Source: [Mycobacterium] zoologicum
GTDB lineage: Bacteria > Actinomycetota > Actinomycetes > Mycobacteriales > Mycobacteriaceae
Assembly (NCBI RefSeq): GCF_020172665.1
Contig: NZ_CP083985.1
Location: 3,178,040-3,242,039, forward strand
Direction of reading: 5' to 3'
Length of the DNA: 64,000 bases
A program made the position numbers and the translations under genes. Positions 46,968 through 55,736 of the stretch are shown here, one piece after another. Below the pieces are notes generated by a model. The model saw only the letters and a list, made by a program, of their open reading frames with translations, was not told the origin of the DNA and did no database searches. The stretch's first letter is position 1. Each line of letters opens with the position of its first letter.

Positions 46968-47346
46968 GTGAGTCGCGCGGCAACCCGGGCCATTGCGGCC
47001 CTGGTCGCCGCACAGGTGCCCCATGAGGTGCTGCGCTACCACCACGATCCCCGCAGCCAGACCTTCGGCGACGAAGCTGTCACTCAAGGCGGTCGCCGCC
47101 GCCCTCGGGGCGGCCAAGGCCGCGATGGCCGATCCGGCGACGGCGCAACGGTCGAGCGGGTACGTGCTGGGTGGCATTTCGCCGCTCGGGCAGCGCAAGG
47201 CGTTGCCGACGGTGGTGGACTCCTCGGCACTGGGCTTCGAGAAGGTGCTGTGCAGCGCCGGGCAGCGCGGCTGGGACGTGGCGCTGGCACCTGCGGATCT
47301 GATTCGGCTGACCGGCGCGGTGACCGCCGATATCCGGGCTCGCTGA
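46968..47346 (+). pseudogene. Broken YbaK/EbsC-type aminoacyl-tRNA deacylase
   Basis: The gene starts with GTG 46968 in one frame (AATRAIAALVAAQVPHEVLRY then SQTFGDEA) and continues in another frame from about 47072 (LSLKAVAAALGAAKAAM, then YVLGGISPLGQRKALPTVVD). Both halves are recognisably YbaK, which removes mischarged amino acids from tRNA-Pro. Intact YbaK proteins have about 30-40 more residues between the halves, so an internal deletion of roughly 100 bases that also shifts the frame is the simplest explanation. The second half retains the GGISP-x-G motif. A TATCCT box at 46956-46961 suggests the original promoter, perhaps leaderless. Confidence 0.75.
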
Positions 47347-47353
47347 GCGCGAA

Positions 47354-47389
47354 GCCGCCCGGTGCGCCGTGGCCGGCGCACCGGGCGGC
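47354..47389. terminator. Perfect 15-base hairpin between ybaK remnant and csbD-like gene
   Basis: Arms GCCGCCCGGTGCGCC (47354-47368) and its exact complement (47375-47389) with a six-base loop. It lies between the ends of two convergent genes and could terminate both. No T-tract is present. Confidence 0.7.
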
Positions 47390-47401
47390 GTGCTGGATCA
47401 G

Positions 47402-47575
47402 CTAATCCTTGAAGGCGTCTTTGATGTTCTCGCCGGCCTGTTTCAGGCTGGACTTGGCTTGATCGGCCTTGCCCTCGTTGCGCAGGTCGTCGTCGCCGGT
47501 GACATTGCCGACGGCCTCTTTGGCCTTACCTGCGATGTCCTGCGCGGCGTGCTTGGCCTTGTCTGCCAGTCCCAT
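47402..47575 (-). CDS. CsbD-family small stress protein
   Basis: A 57-residue hydrophilic protein rich in Lys, Ala, Asp and Glu (MGLADKAKHAAQDIAGKAK). It shows the CsbD pattern of short helices with E-A-V-G-x-x-T-G-D-D and KADQAKSSLKQAGENIKDAF. CsbD proteins are induced by general stress; their mechanism is unknown. ATG 47575 has GGGAGGAG eight bases upstream. Confidence 0.82.
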   Translation of the reverse strand: MGLADKAKHAAQDIAGKAKEAVGNVTGDDDLRNEGKADQAKSSLKQAGENIKDAFKD

Positions 47576-47653
47576 CGTGAAGCTCCTCCCTACTTATGAC
47601 AGTGCAACACCGCAGGTACCCACGCCGGCCACCACGTAAACCTCGGCGGCCGG

Positions 47654-47944
47654 CTACTGTCCGGGCGCCTTGACGTCACTGGGGTGCGTTGCCAGCGGTG
47701 TCACCCGGATATCCATGTAGGCGAACAACGGCAGGCCCGAAAGAATCTCGTGGAGTTCGTCATTGGATTCCACGTCGAATATCGAGAAGTTGGAGTACTG
47801 CCCGGCGATCCGCCAGATGTGCGGCCACTTGCCGGACCGCTGCAGCTCCTGCGAGTAGGCCTTTTCGCGGGCGACGATCTCGGCGCACTGCCGCGGGTCG
47901 AGATCATGCGGGATCCGCACATCCATCCGGACGTGAAACAGCAT
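47654..47944 (-). CDS. catC: Muconolactone isomerase CatC
   Basis: A 96-residue protein, the usual length of muconolactone delta-isomerase. MLFHVRMDVRIPHDLD begins the conserved fold and EKAYSQELQRSGKWPHIWRIAG the active-site helix. It converts (+)-muconolactone to beta-ketoadipate enol-lactone as a decamer. It follows catA after four bases, so both are in one transcript. catD (pcaD) is not in the window. Confidence 0.92.
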   Translation of the reverse strand: MLFHVRMDVRIPHDLDPRQCAEIVAREKAYSQELQRSGKWPHIWRIAGQYSNFSIFDVESNDELHEILSGLPLFAYMDIRVTPLATHPSDVKAPGQ

Positions 47945-47948
47945 GGCC

Positions 47949-48806
47949 TCAAACCCCCGGGTCGAGGACGAAGTCATAGCGCAACGTGAAGCTGCCGTCG
48001 GGTTGCTCCACCGGGTTGAGCATCAACTCCGGCTTCACCGCGGTGGCGACATCGTCGTCGTTGTGCGGGTCGCCGGGGAAGTACAGCTGCGCGGTGAGCA
48101 GTTCGTGCCCCGGAGCGGACACCTTGACGTGCAGGTGCGCCGGGCGCCACGCGTGCCAGCCTGCCGCGGCGATCAGTTTGCCGCAGGCGCCGTCGGTGGG
48201 AATCTGGTACGGCGCGGGCCGGATCGTGGTGATCTCGAATCTGCCGTCGGCACCGGTGCAGAACGTGCCGCGCAGATTCCACTCCGGCAGCCCCGGCGCG
48301 TACTGCGAATAGAAGCCGTCGGAGTCGGCGTGCCAGAGCTCGACCTTGCCGGCGAGGGGTTTGCCGTCGGTGCCGGTGATGGTGCCCTGCCACACCAGCG
48401 GTCTGCCCTTCTCCTCCGGCCGCATCGGGACGGCGCCGCGGGCACCGCGCTCGGGCGCATCCGGCACGTAGTACGGCCCCTCGATGCTGCCCTTGTTGCC
48501 CTGCCGGCCAGATGTGGCGACCTCCTCGATGACGTGCTCGACCCAGACATCGAGGAACAGCGGCCATTCGCCGTCGGCGCCGACCTGGATCAGCCAGGCC
48601 TTGAGCGCGTTGTACTCGTCATAGCTGACCCGGTGGCGCCGGATGGTCGCGTGCACCGCGTCGAGCACCTCGCGGGCCAGCATGTCCACCCGTTCGACCG
48701 GGGTGTCTTTGACCTTCGCGAACGCGGATTTATCAAGGCTGAATCGTTCGGTCGCCGCATTGCCCGACGCTGCGGCGGTCGCCTGCGAGGTATCCATCGT
48801 GGTCAT
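47949..48806 (-). CDS. catA: Catechol 1,2-dioxygenase CatA
   Basis: A 285-residue intradiol dioxygenase. The Fe(III) ligands are visible: Tyr113 (EGPYYVPDAP), Tyr200 (RPAPYQIP), His224 and His226 (HLHVKV). An N-terminal helical dimerisation domain precedes them. It cleaves catechol to cis,cis-muconate. ATG 48806 has GAGGAGAAG upstream. It is the middle gene of catB-catA-catC, a common order in Actinobacteria. Confidence 0.95.
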   Translation of the reverse strand: MTTMDTSQATAAASGNAATERFSLDKSAFAKVKDTPVERVDMLAREVLDAVHATIRRHRVSYDEYNALKAWLIQVGADGEWPLFLDVWVEHVIEEVATSGRQGNKGSIEGPYYVPDAPERGARGAVPMRPEEKGRPLVWQGTITGTDGKPLAGKVELWHADSDGFYSQYAPGLPEWNLRGTFCTGADGRFEITTIRPAPYQIPTDGACGKLIAAAGWHAWRPAHLHVKVSAPGHELLTAQLYFPGDPHNDDDVATAVKPELMLNPVEQPDGSFTLRYDFVLDPGV

Positions 48807-48826
48807 CGTCTCTTCTCCTCGGTAAC

Positions 48827-49930
48827 TCAGGAATCGGTTCGGTAGCGTGCGAGCTTGTCGGGATCGATCGCCACCCCGAGTCCGTTTCCGGGCGGCACGT
48901 GCAGGACGCCGTCGCGGATCTGCAGCGGTTCGGCGAGCAGGTCGTCGCTCATGTCCAGGAAGTTGGACAACTCCCCGGCGCGGCGCGACGTCAGCTGGTA
49001 GGCGGCGCCGAACGTCACCGCGCAGGCCGTGCCGAGCTGACCGTCGATCTGGTTGCCCATCACCACCTCGACGCCGAGCCCCTCGGCGAGGTGGTGCACC
49101 CGCTGCGAGCCGGTGAACCCGGTGCGGGCGGTCTTGATCGAGATGGCGGTGGCCGATCCGCCGAGCACCTCGCGGGTGACCTCGGCCGGGGTGGGCACCG
49201 ATTCGTCGGCGATGAACGGCACGTCGAGCCGGCTCACCAGCCAGCGCCGGCCCAGCACGTCGTCGGCCGGGCACAACTCCTCGGCGAAAAGCAGGTCCAG
49301 ATCGGCCATCTCTTTCATCGCGCGCAGCGACTCCGAGGCCGTCCAGCCGCGGTTGCCGTCGACGTAGAGTTCGATGGCGTCCCCGAATCTCTCCCGCAGG
49401 GCGCGGACGACGGCGGTGTCCAGGGCGACCGGCCGGCGCCCCACCTTCACCTTGAAGGTGGTGATGCCGTAGGTATCCCGCATCCGCTCGGCGTCGGCGA
49501 CCATCACCGCCGGGTCGTCGAAGCCGAGCATGTGCGACACCCGCATCCGGTCGGTGAAGCCGCCGAGCAGTTCGCTGACCGGCAGCCCCAGCGTCTGCCC
49601 CAACGCATCCCAGATCGCCATGTCGACCGCGGCTTTGGCCGTCGGGTTGCCCACCGTGCGGGCCAGCCGGGCACCGGCCGTCTCGCGGTCGAGCAGGGTC
49701 AGCCCGATCAGCTGCGGCGCGAAGATCTGCTCGATCACCGCGATGATGCCGTCCTGGGTCTCGCCGTAGGTGAACGGCCGCGGCGGCGCCTCGGCGACAC
49801 CGACCACGCCGTCGTCGGTGTGCACCCGAACCAGGACGTGCTGGGCGACGTGCACCTCGCCGGAGGCGAACTTGAGCGGCTTGGTGTACGGGATGGCGAA
49901 CGGAATCACTTCCAGCGCAGTTATTTTCAC
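48827..49930 (-). CDS. catB: Muconate cycloisomerase CatB
   Basis: A 367-residue enolase-superfamily enzyme. FKVKVG contains the catalytic Lys-x-Lys, YVDGNRGW the first metal-ligand Asp, FAEELCP the Glu and FIADESV the next acidic ligand; SIKTARTG carries the second catalytic Lys. It converts cis,cis-muconate to muconolactone. The start ATG 49930 overlaps the LysR regulator's stop (ATGA). Confidence 0.93.
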   Translation of the reverse strand: MKITALEVIPFAIPYTKPLKFASGEVHVAQHVLVRVHTDDGVVGVAEAPPRPFTYGETQDGIIAVIEQIFAPQLIGLTLLDRETAGARLARTVGNPTAKAAVDMAIWDALGQTLGLPVSELLGGFTDRMRVSHMLGFDDPAVMVADAERMRDTYGITTFKVKVGRRPVALDTAVVRALRERFGDAIELYVDGNRGWTASESLRAMKEMADLDLLFAEELCPADDVLGRRWLVSRLDVPFIADESVPTPAEVTREVLGGSATAISIKTARTGFTGSQRVHHLAEGLGVEVVMGNQIDGQLGTACAVTFGAAYQLTSRRAGELSNFLDMSDDLLAEPLQIRDGVLHVPPGNGLGVAIDPDKLARYRTDS

Positions 49931-50829
49931 CCCACACCTCCGGTGGTCAGCATCGGAAACGCTGTCCGGACGACGCTGACGACCGCGTCGATGACCGGGT
50001 TGTCCTCACCGGCACGCCAGGCCAGCGACAGTTCGATGGTTCCGGCGTCGAGCAGTTCGCGGAACACCACGCCCTCCAGCGGCAGCCCACGCACCGATTC
50101 GGGCACCACGGCCACCCCCAGGCCCGCGGCCACCAGCGCCAGCAGCACCGCGGTGCCCGGCGCGAGATGTTCGCGGTGCGGGACGAATCCGGCTTGGCGG
50201 CAACTGCGCAGCACCGCGTCGTTCACCGCCGACTCGCGGCTCTGATAGGCGACGAAGCTCTCATTGCGCAGATCCGACAGCGAGACCACCGGCTCGACGG
50301 CGAGTCGATGGTCGGCGGAGACGGCCAGCACCAGCGGCTCGACGGCGATCGTGCGCAGTGCGAGTCCCTCGCCGAGCGCCGGGGGCCGCAGCACGCCCAG
50401 ATCCAGCGCGCCGGCGCGCAGCGCGTCGCACTGTGCCGGGGTGAGCATGTCGGCGCGAATCTCCAGATCGACGCCGGGCAGCTCGGCCTTGACCGCGCGG
50501 GCCAGCCGCGGCAGATGCGAGAACGCGGCCGTGCCGGTGATGCCCAGCCGGATCAGCCCGCTGCGACCGTCGGCGATCCGCCGCACCCCGCGGGTGGCCG
50601 CGGACACGCCCGCCAGGATGCGCACCGCCTCGCCCTGGAGGAATTCACCGGCGGGGGTGAGTGCGACCTGTCGGGTGGTCCGGGTGAAGAGGCTGACGCC
50701 AAGCTCGGCCTCCAGCTGCCTGATCGCGTACGACAGTGCCGGCTGCGCGACGTGGAGCTGGTCGGCCGCCTTGCCGAAATGGCAGGTCTCGGCCACTGCG
50801 CAGAAGTAGCGTAGGTGCCGCAGCTCCAT
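49927..50829 (-). CDS. catR: LysR-type regulator of catechol degradation (CatR/CatM-like)
   Basis: A 300-residue LysR protein. N-terminal helix-turn-helix: MELRHLRYFCAVAETCHFG, then ADQLHVAQPALSYAIRQLE. The two-lobed ligand domain carries STAF-like and VALVAAGLGVAVVPES motifs. The closest functional analogues (CatM/BenM) use cis,cis-muconate as inducer. Unusually it is the first gene of its own target operon, coupled to catB by ATGA, rather than divergent from it; it is divergent from benA instead, so one intergenic region could serve both operons. Confidence 0.82.
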   Translation of the reverse strand: MELRHLRYFCAVAETCHFGKAADQLHVAQPALSYAIRQLEAELGVSLFTRTTRQVALTPAGEFLQGEAVRILAGVSAATRGVRRIADGRSGLIRLGITGTAAFSHLPRLARAVKAELPGVDLEIRADMLTPAQCDALRAGALDLGVLRPPALGEGLALRTIAVEPLVLAVSADHRLAVEPVVSLSDLRNESFVAYQSRESAVNDAVLRSCRQAGFVPHREHLAPGTAVLLALVAAGLGVAVVPESVRGLPLEGVVFRELLDAGTIELSLAWRAGEDNPVIDAVVSVVRTAFPMLTTGGVG

Positions 50830-50892
50830 GGTTTTCGCTCCTTATTCGCCCAAGGTGACGGGCGATACATGTTCAGACTATGGCCGATATCC

Positions 50893-50943
50893 ATACAGAA
50901 CAAGGATGCGTATTCCGGTTATTAATAACCAGAATTCATGAAT
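50893..50943. promoter_or_regulatory. Palindromes in the catR-benA divergent region
   Basis: The 202-base gap (50830-51031) holds an inverted repeat ATAC (50893-50896) / GTAT (50910-50913), a perfect 14-base palindrome GGTTATTAATAACC (50917-50930), and a 10-base palindrome ATTCATGAAT (50934-50943). One or more are probably regulator sites for the divergent cat and ben promoters. The ATAC/GTAT half-sites resemble CatM/BenM half-sites but are spaced 13, not seven, bases apart. Confidence 0.5.
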
Positions 50944-51031
50944 CGATGCCCAGTACACGACTAGGCATTTGCCTGGTGTGACCGTCGACACGCGGTGCGA
51001 GGGTTGAGGGATCAGACCGATGGAGGCCCCC

Positions 51032-52444
51032 ATGAGCGCACCGACCACATCTCGACTCGACCGCCTGGCGAGCATTCTCGACGACGCGGTGATCGACGAC
51101 CCCGAAGCCGGCAACTACCGGGTGCACCGGCAGATCTTCACCGACCCGGATATCTTCGAGCTGGAGATGCGCTACATCTTCGAGGGCAACTGGGTCTTCC
51201 TGGCGCACGAGAGCCAGATCCCCAACCCGGGCGACTACTTCACCACCGACATCGGCCGCAGCCCGGTGGTGATCACCCGCGACAAGGACGGCGAACTGCA
51301 CTGCCTGATCAATGCATGCGCACACCGCGGGGCCCTGCTGTGCCGGCGCAAGACCGACAACCGGTCGACGTTCACCTGCCCGTTCCACGGGTGGACGTTC
51401 CGCAACGACGGCAAGCTGCTGAAGGTCAAGCTGCCCGAAGGCGCCGGCTATCCACCCGAGTTCGACACCAACGGATCCCACGACATGACCAAGGTCGCCC
51501 GCTTCGAGAGCTACCGCGGCTTCCTGTTCGGCAGCCTCAACCCCGACGTGGTGCCGCTGACCGAATACCTCGGTGACTCAACCAAAGTCATCGACCTGCT
51601 GGTCGACCAGTCACCCCAGGGACTGGAGGTGCTGCGCGGCACGTCCACCTACACGCTGCACGCCAACTGGAAGGTGCAGATCGAGAACGGCGCCGACGGC
51701 TACCACGTGACCTCGGTGCACTGGAACTACGCCGCCACCACCTCACGGCGCGCCACCGGCGACTCCGCCAACGAGACCAAGGCCCTGGACGCCTCCAAGT
51801 GGGCCGAAGAGGGCGGCGGCTACTGGGCGTTCCCGAACGGCCACATCTGCCTGTGGACCCAGGCGGCCAACCCGCAGGACCGGCCACTGTACAGCGAGAT
51901 CGACCGGCTCCGGGAAACACACGGAAAAGCCAAGGGCGAGTTCATGGTTTCCGGATCCCGCAACCTGTGCCTGTACCCCAACGTCTACCTGATGGATCAG
52001 TTCTCCACCCAGATCCGCCGGATCAAGCCCATCTCGGCCGATAAGACCGACATCACCATCTACTGCATCGCCCCCAAGGGTGAGAGCGCCGAGGCCCGCG
52101 CCAACCGGATCCGCCAGTACGAGGACTTCTTCAACGCCAGCGGGATGGCGACCCCCGACGACCTGGAGGAGTTCCGCTCGGTGCAGACCGGCTTCGGGGC
52201 CCGCACCGCGCCGTGGAACGACGTCAGCCGCGGTGCCCAGCACTGGATCTCCGGCCCGGACCCGGTCGCCGAGTCCCTGGGCATGCACCACGTGGTGTCC
52301 TCGGGGGTCAAGGCCGAGGACGAAGGCCTGTTCGTCGTGCAGGACCAGTACTGGCTGGAGGCGATGCGCGACGCCGTGCAGCGCGAACGCGCCAAAGAAC
52401 TCGCCGGGACCAACGGATTCGACCGCACCCCCTGCGGCCACTGA
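51032..52444 (+). CDS. benA: Benzoate 1,2-dioxygenase large subunit BenA
   Basis: A 470-residue ring-hydroxylating oxygenase alpha subunit. The Rieske [2Fe-2S] ligands are C96-x-H98 and C116-x2-H119. The mononuclear iron site begins at [17 protein letters not shown] (His pair) with a downstream Asp. It inserts O2 into benzoate to give the 1,2-cis-diol carboxylate. ATG 51032 has TGGAGG just upstream; the in-frame ATG 51020 is an alternative. Confidence 0.95.
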   Translation: MSAPTTSRLDRLASILDDAVIDDPEAGNYRVHRQIFTDPDIFELEMRYIFEGNWVFLAHESQIPNPGDYFTTDIGRSPVVITRDKDGELHCLINACAHRGALLCRRKTDNRSTFTCPFHGWTFRNDGKLLKVKLPEGAGYPPEFDTNGSHDMTKVARFESYRGFLFGSLNPDVVPLTEYLGDSTKVIDLLVDQSPQGLEVLRGTSTYTLHANWKVQIENGADGYHVTSVHWNYAATTSRRATGDSANETKALDASKWAEEGGGYWAFPNGHICLWTQAANPQDRPLYSEIDRLRETHGKAKGEFMVSGSRNLCLYPNVYLMDQFSTQIRRIKPISADKTDITIYCIAPKGESAEARANRIRQYEDFFNASGMATPDDLEEFRSVQTGFGARTAPWNDVSRGAQHWISGPDPVAESLGMHHVVSSGVKAEDEGLFVVQDQYWLEAMRDAVQRERAKELAGTNGFDRTPCGH

Positions 52445-52458
52445 ACGAAGGCATCGAC

Positions 52459-52983
52459 ATGACGACCACCGAATCCCCGCAGACCGCCACCAAGCACATC
52501 ACCCAGAACGCGATCGAGGCGTTCCTCTACCGGGAAGCCCGCTACCTCGACGACCGCGAGTTCGAGAAGTGGCTGGAGTGCTACGCCGACGACGTCGTGT
52601 TCTGGATGCCCGCCTGGGACGTCGACGACCGCCTCACCGAGGACCCGCAGACCGAGATCTCGCTGATGTACTACGCGAACAAGGGCGGCCTGCACGATCG
52701 GGTCTTCCGGATCCGCACCGAGCGTTCGTCGGCGACGTCGCTGCCCGACCCGCGCACCAGCCACAACATCGCCAATGTGGAGGTCATCGAGCGCCGCGGC
52801 GACGTGGTGGACGTCCGGTTCAACTGGCACACCATGTATTACCGCTACGAACAGGTCGACCCGTACTACGGGACGTCGTTCTACACCATCGACTTCTCCG
52901 GCGAGCAGCCCCTGATCCGGCGAAAGACCGTGGTGCTCAAGAACGACTACATCGACCACGTCGTGGACATCTATCACATCTGA
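52459..52983 (+). CDS. benB: Benzoate 1,2-dioxygenase small subunit BenB
   Basis: A 174-residue ring-hydroxylating beta subunit of the NTF2-like fold (AFLYREARYLDDREFEKWLE; WFMPAW-type core FWMPAWDVDD; RTSHNIANVEVIE). It holds the alpha subunits together in the oxygenase hexamer. It lies 14 bases after benA and 10 bases before the benC-benD gene. Confidence 0.95.
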   Translation: MTTTESPQTATKHITQNAIEAFLYREARYLDDREFEKWLECYADDVVFWMPAWDVDDRLTEDPQTEISLMYYANKGGLHDRVFRIRTERSSATSLPDPRTSHNIANVEVIERRGDVVDVRFNWHTMYYRYEQVDPYYGTSFYTIDFSGEQPLIRRKTVVLKNDYIDHVVDIYHI

Positions 52984-52993
52984 GGACTCGAAT

Positions 52994-55714
52994 ATGACCG
53001 TCACATCGCACCCGCAATCCTCGGTGGACTCCGCGAACGGCGCCAAGCTGCACCAGGTGGCGCTCGGTTTCGAAGACGGTGTCACCCGCTTCGTCGAGTG
53101 CGCCGAGGATCAGACGGTCGCCGGGGCGTCCTACCGCCAACGGGTGAACATCCCGGTGGACTGCCTGGACGGCGTGTGCGGCACCTGTAAGGCGTTCTGC
53201 GAGTCGGGAAGCTACGACCTGGGCGGTTACCTGCCGGACGCGCTCACCGAGGACGAGGCCGCGGCCGGCTACTGCCTGCCGTGCGTGATGAAACCGCGCT
53301 CGGATCTGGTGCTGCAGATCCGCAGCACCTCCGAGGTCGCCAAGACCCAGGCCACCGCCTACACCGGCACCCTGGCGCAACTCGAACGCCTGTCGGCGAC
53401 CACCATGGCGATCGCAGTGACGATCGAGCACCGGGCCGAGCTGACGTTTCTGCCCGGCCAGTACGCCAACATCGCGGTGCCGGGCACCGACCAGACGCGG
53501 TCGTATTCGTTCAGCAACGCCCCCAACGATGACCGGCTGACGTTTCTGGTCAAGCTGACGCCCGGCGGGGTGATGTCGACCTACCTCACCGATCGCGCCG
53601 CGGTCGGAGACCGCCTGGAGTTCACCGGACCGCACGGGTCGTTCTTCCTGCGCGAGACCGAACGCCCGGTGCTGCTGCTGGCCGGCGGCACCGGCCTGGC
53701 CCCGGTGCTGTCGATTCTGCGCAAGCTGCGCGACGACGGCAGCCGCCGCCGGGCCCACCTGATCTACGGGGTCAGCACCGACACCGACCTGGTGGCGCTC
53801 GATGCGATCGCATCGGTCGCCGACGGGCTGCCCGGATTCAGTTGGGATTACTGCGTTTCCGACCCGCACAGCACCGCGCGCAACCACGGGCCGGAGCGGG
53901 CGCACGTGATGAGCCTGATCTCCCCCGAGCACCTCTACGACGGCGACGTCGCCACCTACGTCTGCGGCCCACCGCCCATGGTCGAGGCGGTGCGCAAACA
54001 CCTCACCGACGCCCAGGTCCCGCTGACCGGCTTCTACTACGAGAAGTTCGCCCTGGCGGCGCCGGCCGCCGCGGAGGCGCCCGCCGCCCAACCGGAGGCT
54101 CCGGTGAGCCCGGCGGCCAGAGCGGTCCGCACCGAGGACCTGGTGCCCGCACCCGACGCCCGCGCCGTGATCGGCCAGCCGATGCTGCCCGCCGCCGACA
54201 TCGCCCCGTGGCCGGGCGCCGTGGTCACCACCGCCGAGGGCGACATCGCGTACCGGGTGCTGGGCCAGCTGCTGACCCCGGCCGGTGCCGGTGGCGACGT
54301 CGGCCTGGACGAGGACGGCGACCTGCTGCCGGCCTTCGAGGGCCGCGCCGTGATCGGCCAGGAGCTCTTTCCGGCCGCACCGCCGGAGATCACACCGCCC
54401 GAACCGGCGCCCGCCACCGTCGCCCCCGACGGTTATCAGATCGGCGAAGAGCATCCCGCGGTGCACGAATCCGACGCGATCTTCGAGGCGCGCGAGGCCC
54501 TGGAACTGGGCGCGGTGGAGCTGACCCTGGGCCGGCTCAGCGGCGGACAACTCACCGGCTATCGGCTGCTGGCCGAATCCACGCTGCCCTACGTCGACGG
54601 CGACCGACTCGTCGACGCCGCCGCGTACACCGATACGAACGCGGCCTTCCACGAATATCTGTTCACGATGACCGGTAACGAGCATCTGCTGCAGGCGTAT
54701 CAGGCACTGGGGGTGAAGGGCCGGATGGGCGAGGTGTTGCGCAACGCCACCTGGTGTCACCCGCTGTGCGCCCGCGACCACGTCGACATCGTCACCGCCT
54801 TCGAAGCCGGTGACCGCGCCGGCGCCCGAGCACTGATCTCCGCACACGCCGACCGGGCCAAGCAGACCATGCGCCGCGCCATGGCCGACACGCTGGCGGC
54901 CCGCCGGCCCAAACTCATCACCCCCGGACGTTTCGACGGCCAGGTCGTTGTCATCACCGGGGCGGCACAGGGCATCGGGGAACGCACCGCCCGACGAATC
55001 CATGCCGAGGGCGGGACCCTGGTGCTGGCGGATCGCTCCGAGCTGGTCGCCGGTCTGGCCGCCGAACTCACCGACACACCGGTCCCCGGCAATGCCCCGG
55101 CGCTGGCCGTCACCGTCGACCTCGAGCAGGCCGAAGGCGCCGCCGCCCTGGTGCGACAAGCACTTTCGCGGTTCGGTCATATCGACGTACTGATCAACAA
55201 CGTCGGCGGGGCGATCAACTTCAAACCGTTCACCGAATTCACCGACGCCGAGATCCGCGCCGAGGTGGATCGCTCGCTGCTGACCACCCTGTACTCCTGC
55301 CGGGCGGCGCTGCCGGCCATGGTCGCCCGCGGCAGCGGTGTGATCGTCAACGTCTCGTCGGCCGCGACCCGGGGGGTGCACCGCATTCCGTATTCGGCCG
55401 CCAAGGGCGGGGTCAACGCCATCACGGCCTCGCTGGCCATGGAGTACGCCGACGCCGGGATCCGGGTGTGCGCCACCGCGCCCGGGGGCACCCAGGCGCC
55501 GCCGCGGCGGATCCCGCGGGGCACTCCAGAGCTCACCGGCGACACCGAGCAGGCGTGGTTTCAGGCCCACATCGACCAGACGATCGACTCGTCGTTGCTC
55601 AAGCGCTACGGCACCCTCGATGAGCAAGCCGCGGTGATCTGCTTCCTGGCCTCGCAGGAGGCGTCCTACATCACCGGCACCGTGCTGCCGGTGGCCGGTG
55701 GCGATCAGGGCTGA
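52994..55714 (+). CDS. benCD: Fused benzoate dioxygenase reductase - FCD-like domain - diol dehydrogenase (BenC-BenD)
   Basis: A 906-residue single open frame with no internal stop. Residues 1-353 are BenC: plant-type [2Fe-2S] (Cys57, 62, 65, 97), FAD (RSYSFSN) and NAD (LLAGGTGLAP) domains, ending FYYEKFA. Residues 354-490 are a Pro/Ala linker in which R-A-V-I-G-Q occurs twice. Residues about 495-640 look like a GntR-family FCD ligand domain without its winged helix: EAREALELGAVELTL, AFHEYLFTMTGNEHL, with N549 (or D547), H553, H596 and H618 as candidate metal ligands. Residues 645-906 are a short-chain dehydrogenase (ITGAAQGIGE; YSAAKGG), matching BenD. It would both feed electrons to BenAB and oxidise the diol to catechol. 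BenC and BenD are normally separate proteins. Confidence 0.88.
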   Translation: MTVTSHPQSSVDSANGAKLHQVALGFEDGVTRFVECAEDQTVAGASYRQRVNIPVDCLDGVCGTCKAFCESGSYDLGGYLPDALTEDEAAAGYCLPCVMKPRSDLVLQIRSTSEVAKTQATAYTGTLAQLERLSATTMAIAVTIEHRAELTFLPGQYANIAVPGTDQTRSYSFSNAPNDDRLTFLVKLTPGGVMSTYLTDRAAVGDRLEFTGPHGSFFLRETERPVLLLAGGTGLAPVLSILRKLRDDGSRRRAHLIYGVSTDTDLVALDAIASVADGLPGFSWDYCVSDPHSTARNHGPERAHVMSLISPEHLYDGDVATYVCGPPPMVEAVRKHLTDAQVPLTGFYYEKFALAAPAAAEAPAAQPEAPVSPAARAVRTEDLVPAPDARAVIGQPMLPAADIAPWPGAVVTTAEGDIAYRVLGQLLTPAGAGGDVGLDEDGDLLPAFEGRAVIGQELFPAAPPEITPPEPAPATVAPDGYQIGEEHPAVHESDAIFEAREALELGAVELTLGRLSGGQLTGYRLLAESTLPYVDGDRLVDAAAYTDTNAAFHEYLFTMTGNEHLLQAYQALGVKGRMGEVLRNATWCHPLCARDHVDIVTAFEAGDRAGARALISAHADRAKQTMRRAMADTLAARRPKLITPGRFDGQVVVITGAAQGIGERTARRIHAEGGTLVLADRSELVAGLAAELTDTPVPGNAPALAVTVDLEQAEGAAALVRQALSRFGHIDVLINNVGGAINFKPFTEFTDAEIRAEVDRSLLTTLYSCRAALPAMVARGSGVIVNVSSAATRGVHRIPYSAAKGGVNAITASLAMEYADAGIRVCATAPGGTQAPPRRIPRGTPELTGDTEQAWFQAHIDQTIDSSLLKRYGTLDEQAAVICFLASQEASYITGTVLPVAGGDQG

Positions 55715-55736
55715 GCCGGCGATCGGCGAATACCAT

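Noticed and set aside
50893..50913. Canonical BenM/CatM site (ATAC-N7-GTAT)
   Set aside because: Half-sites are present but separated by 13 bases, so I list it only as an inverted repeat.
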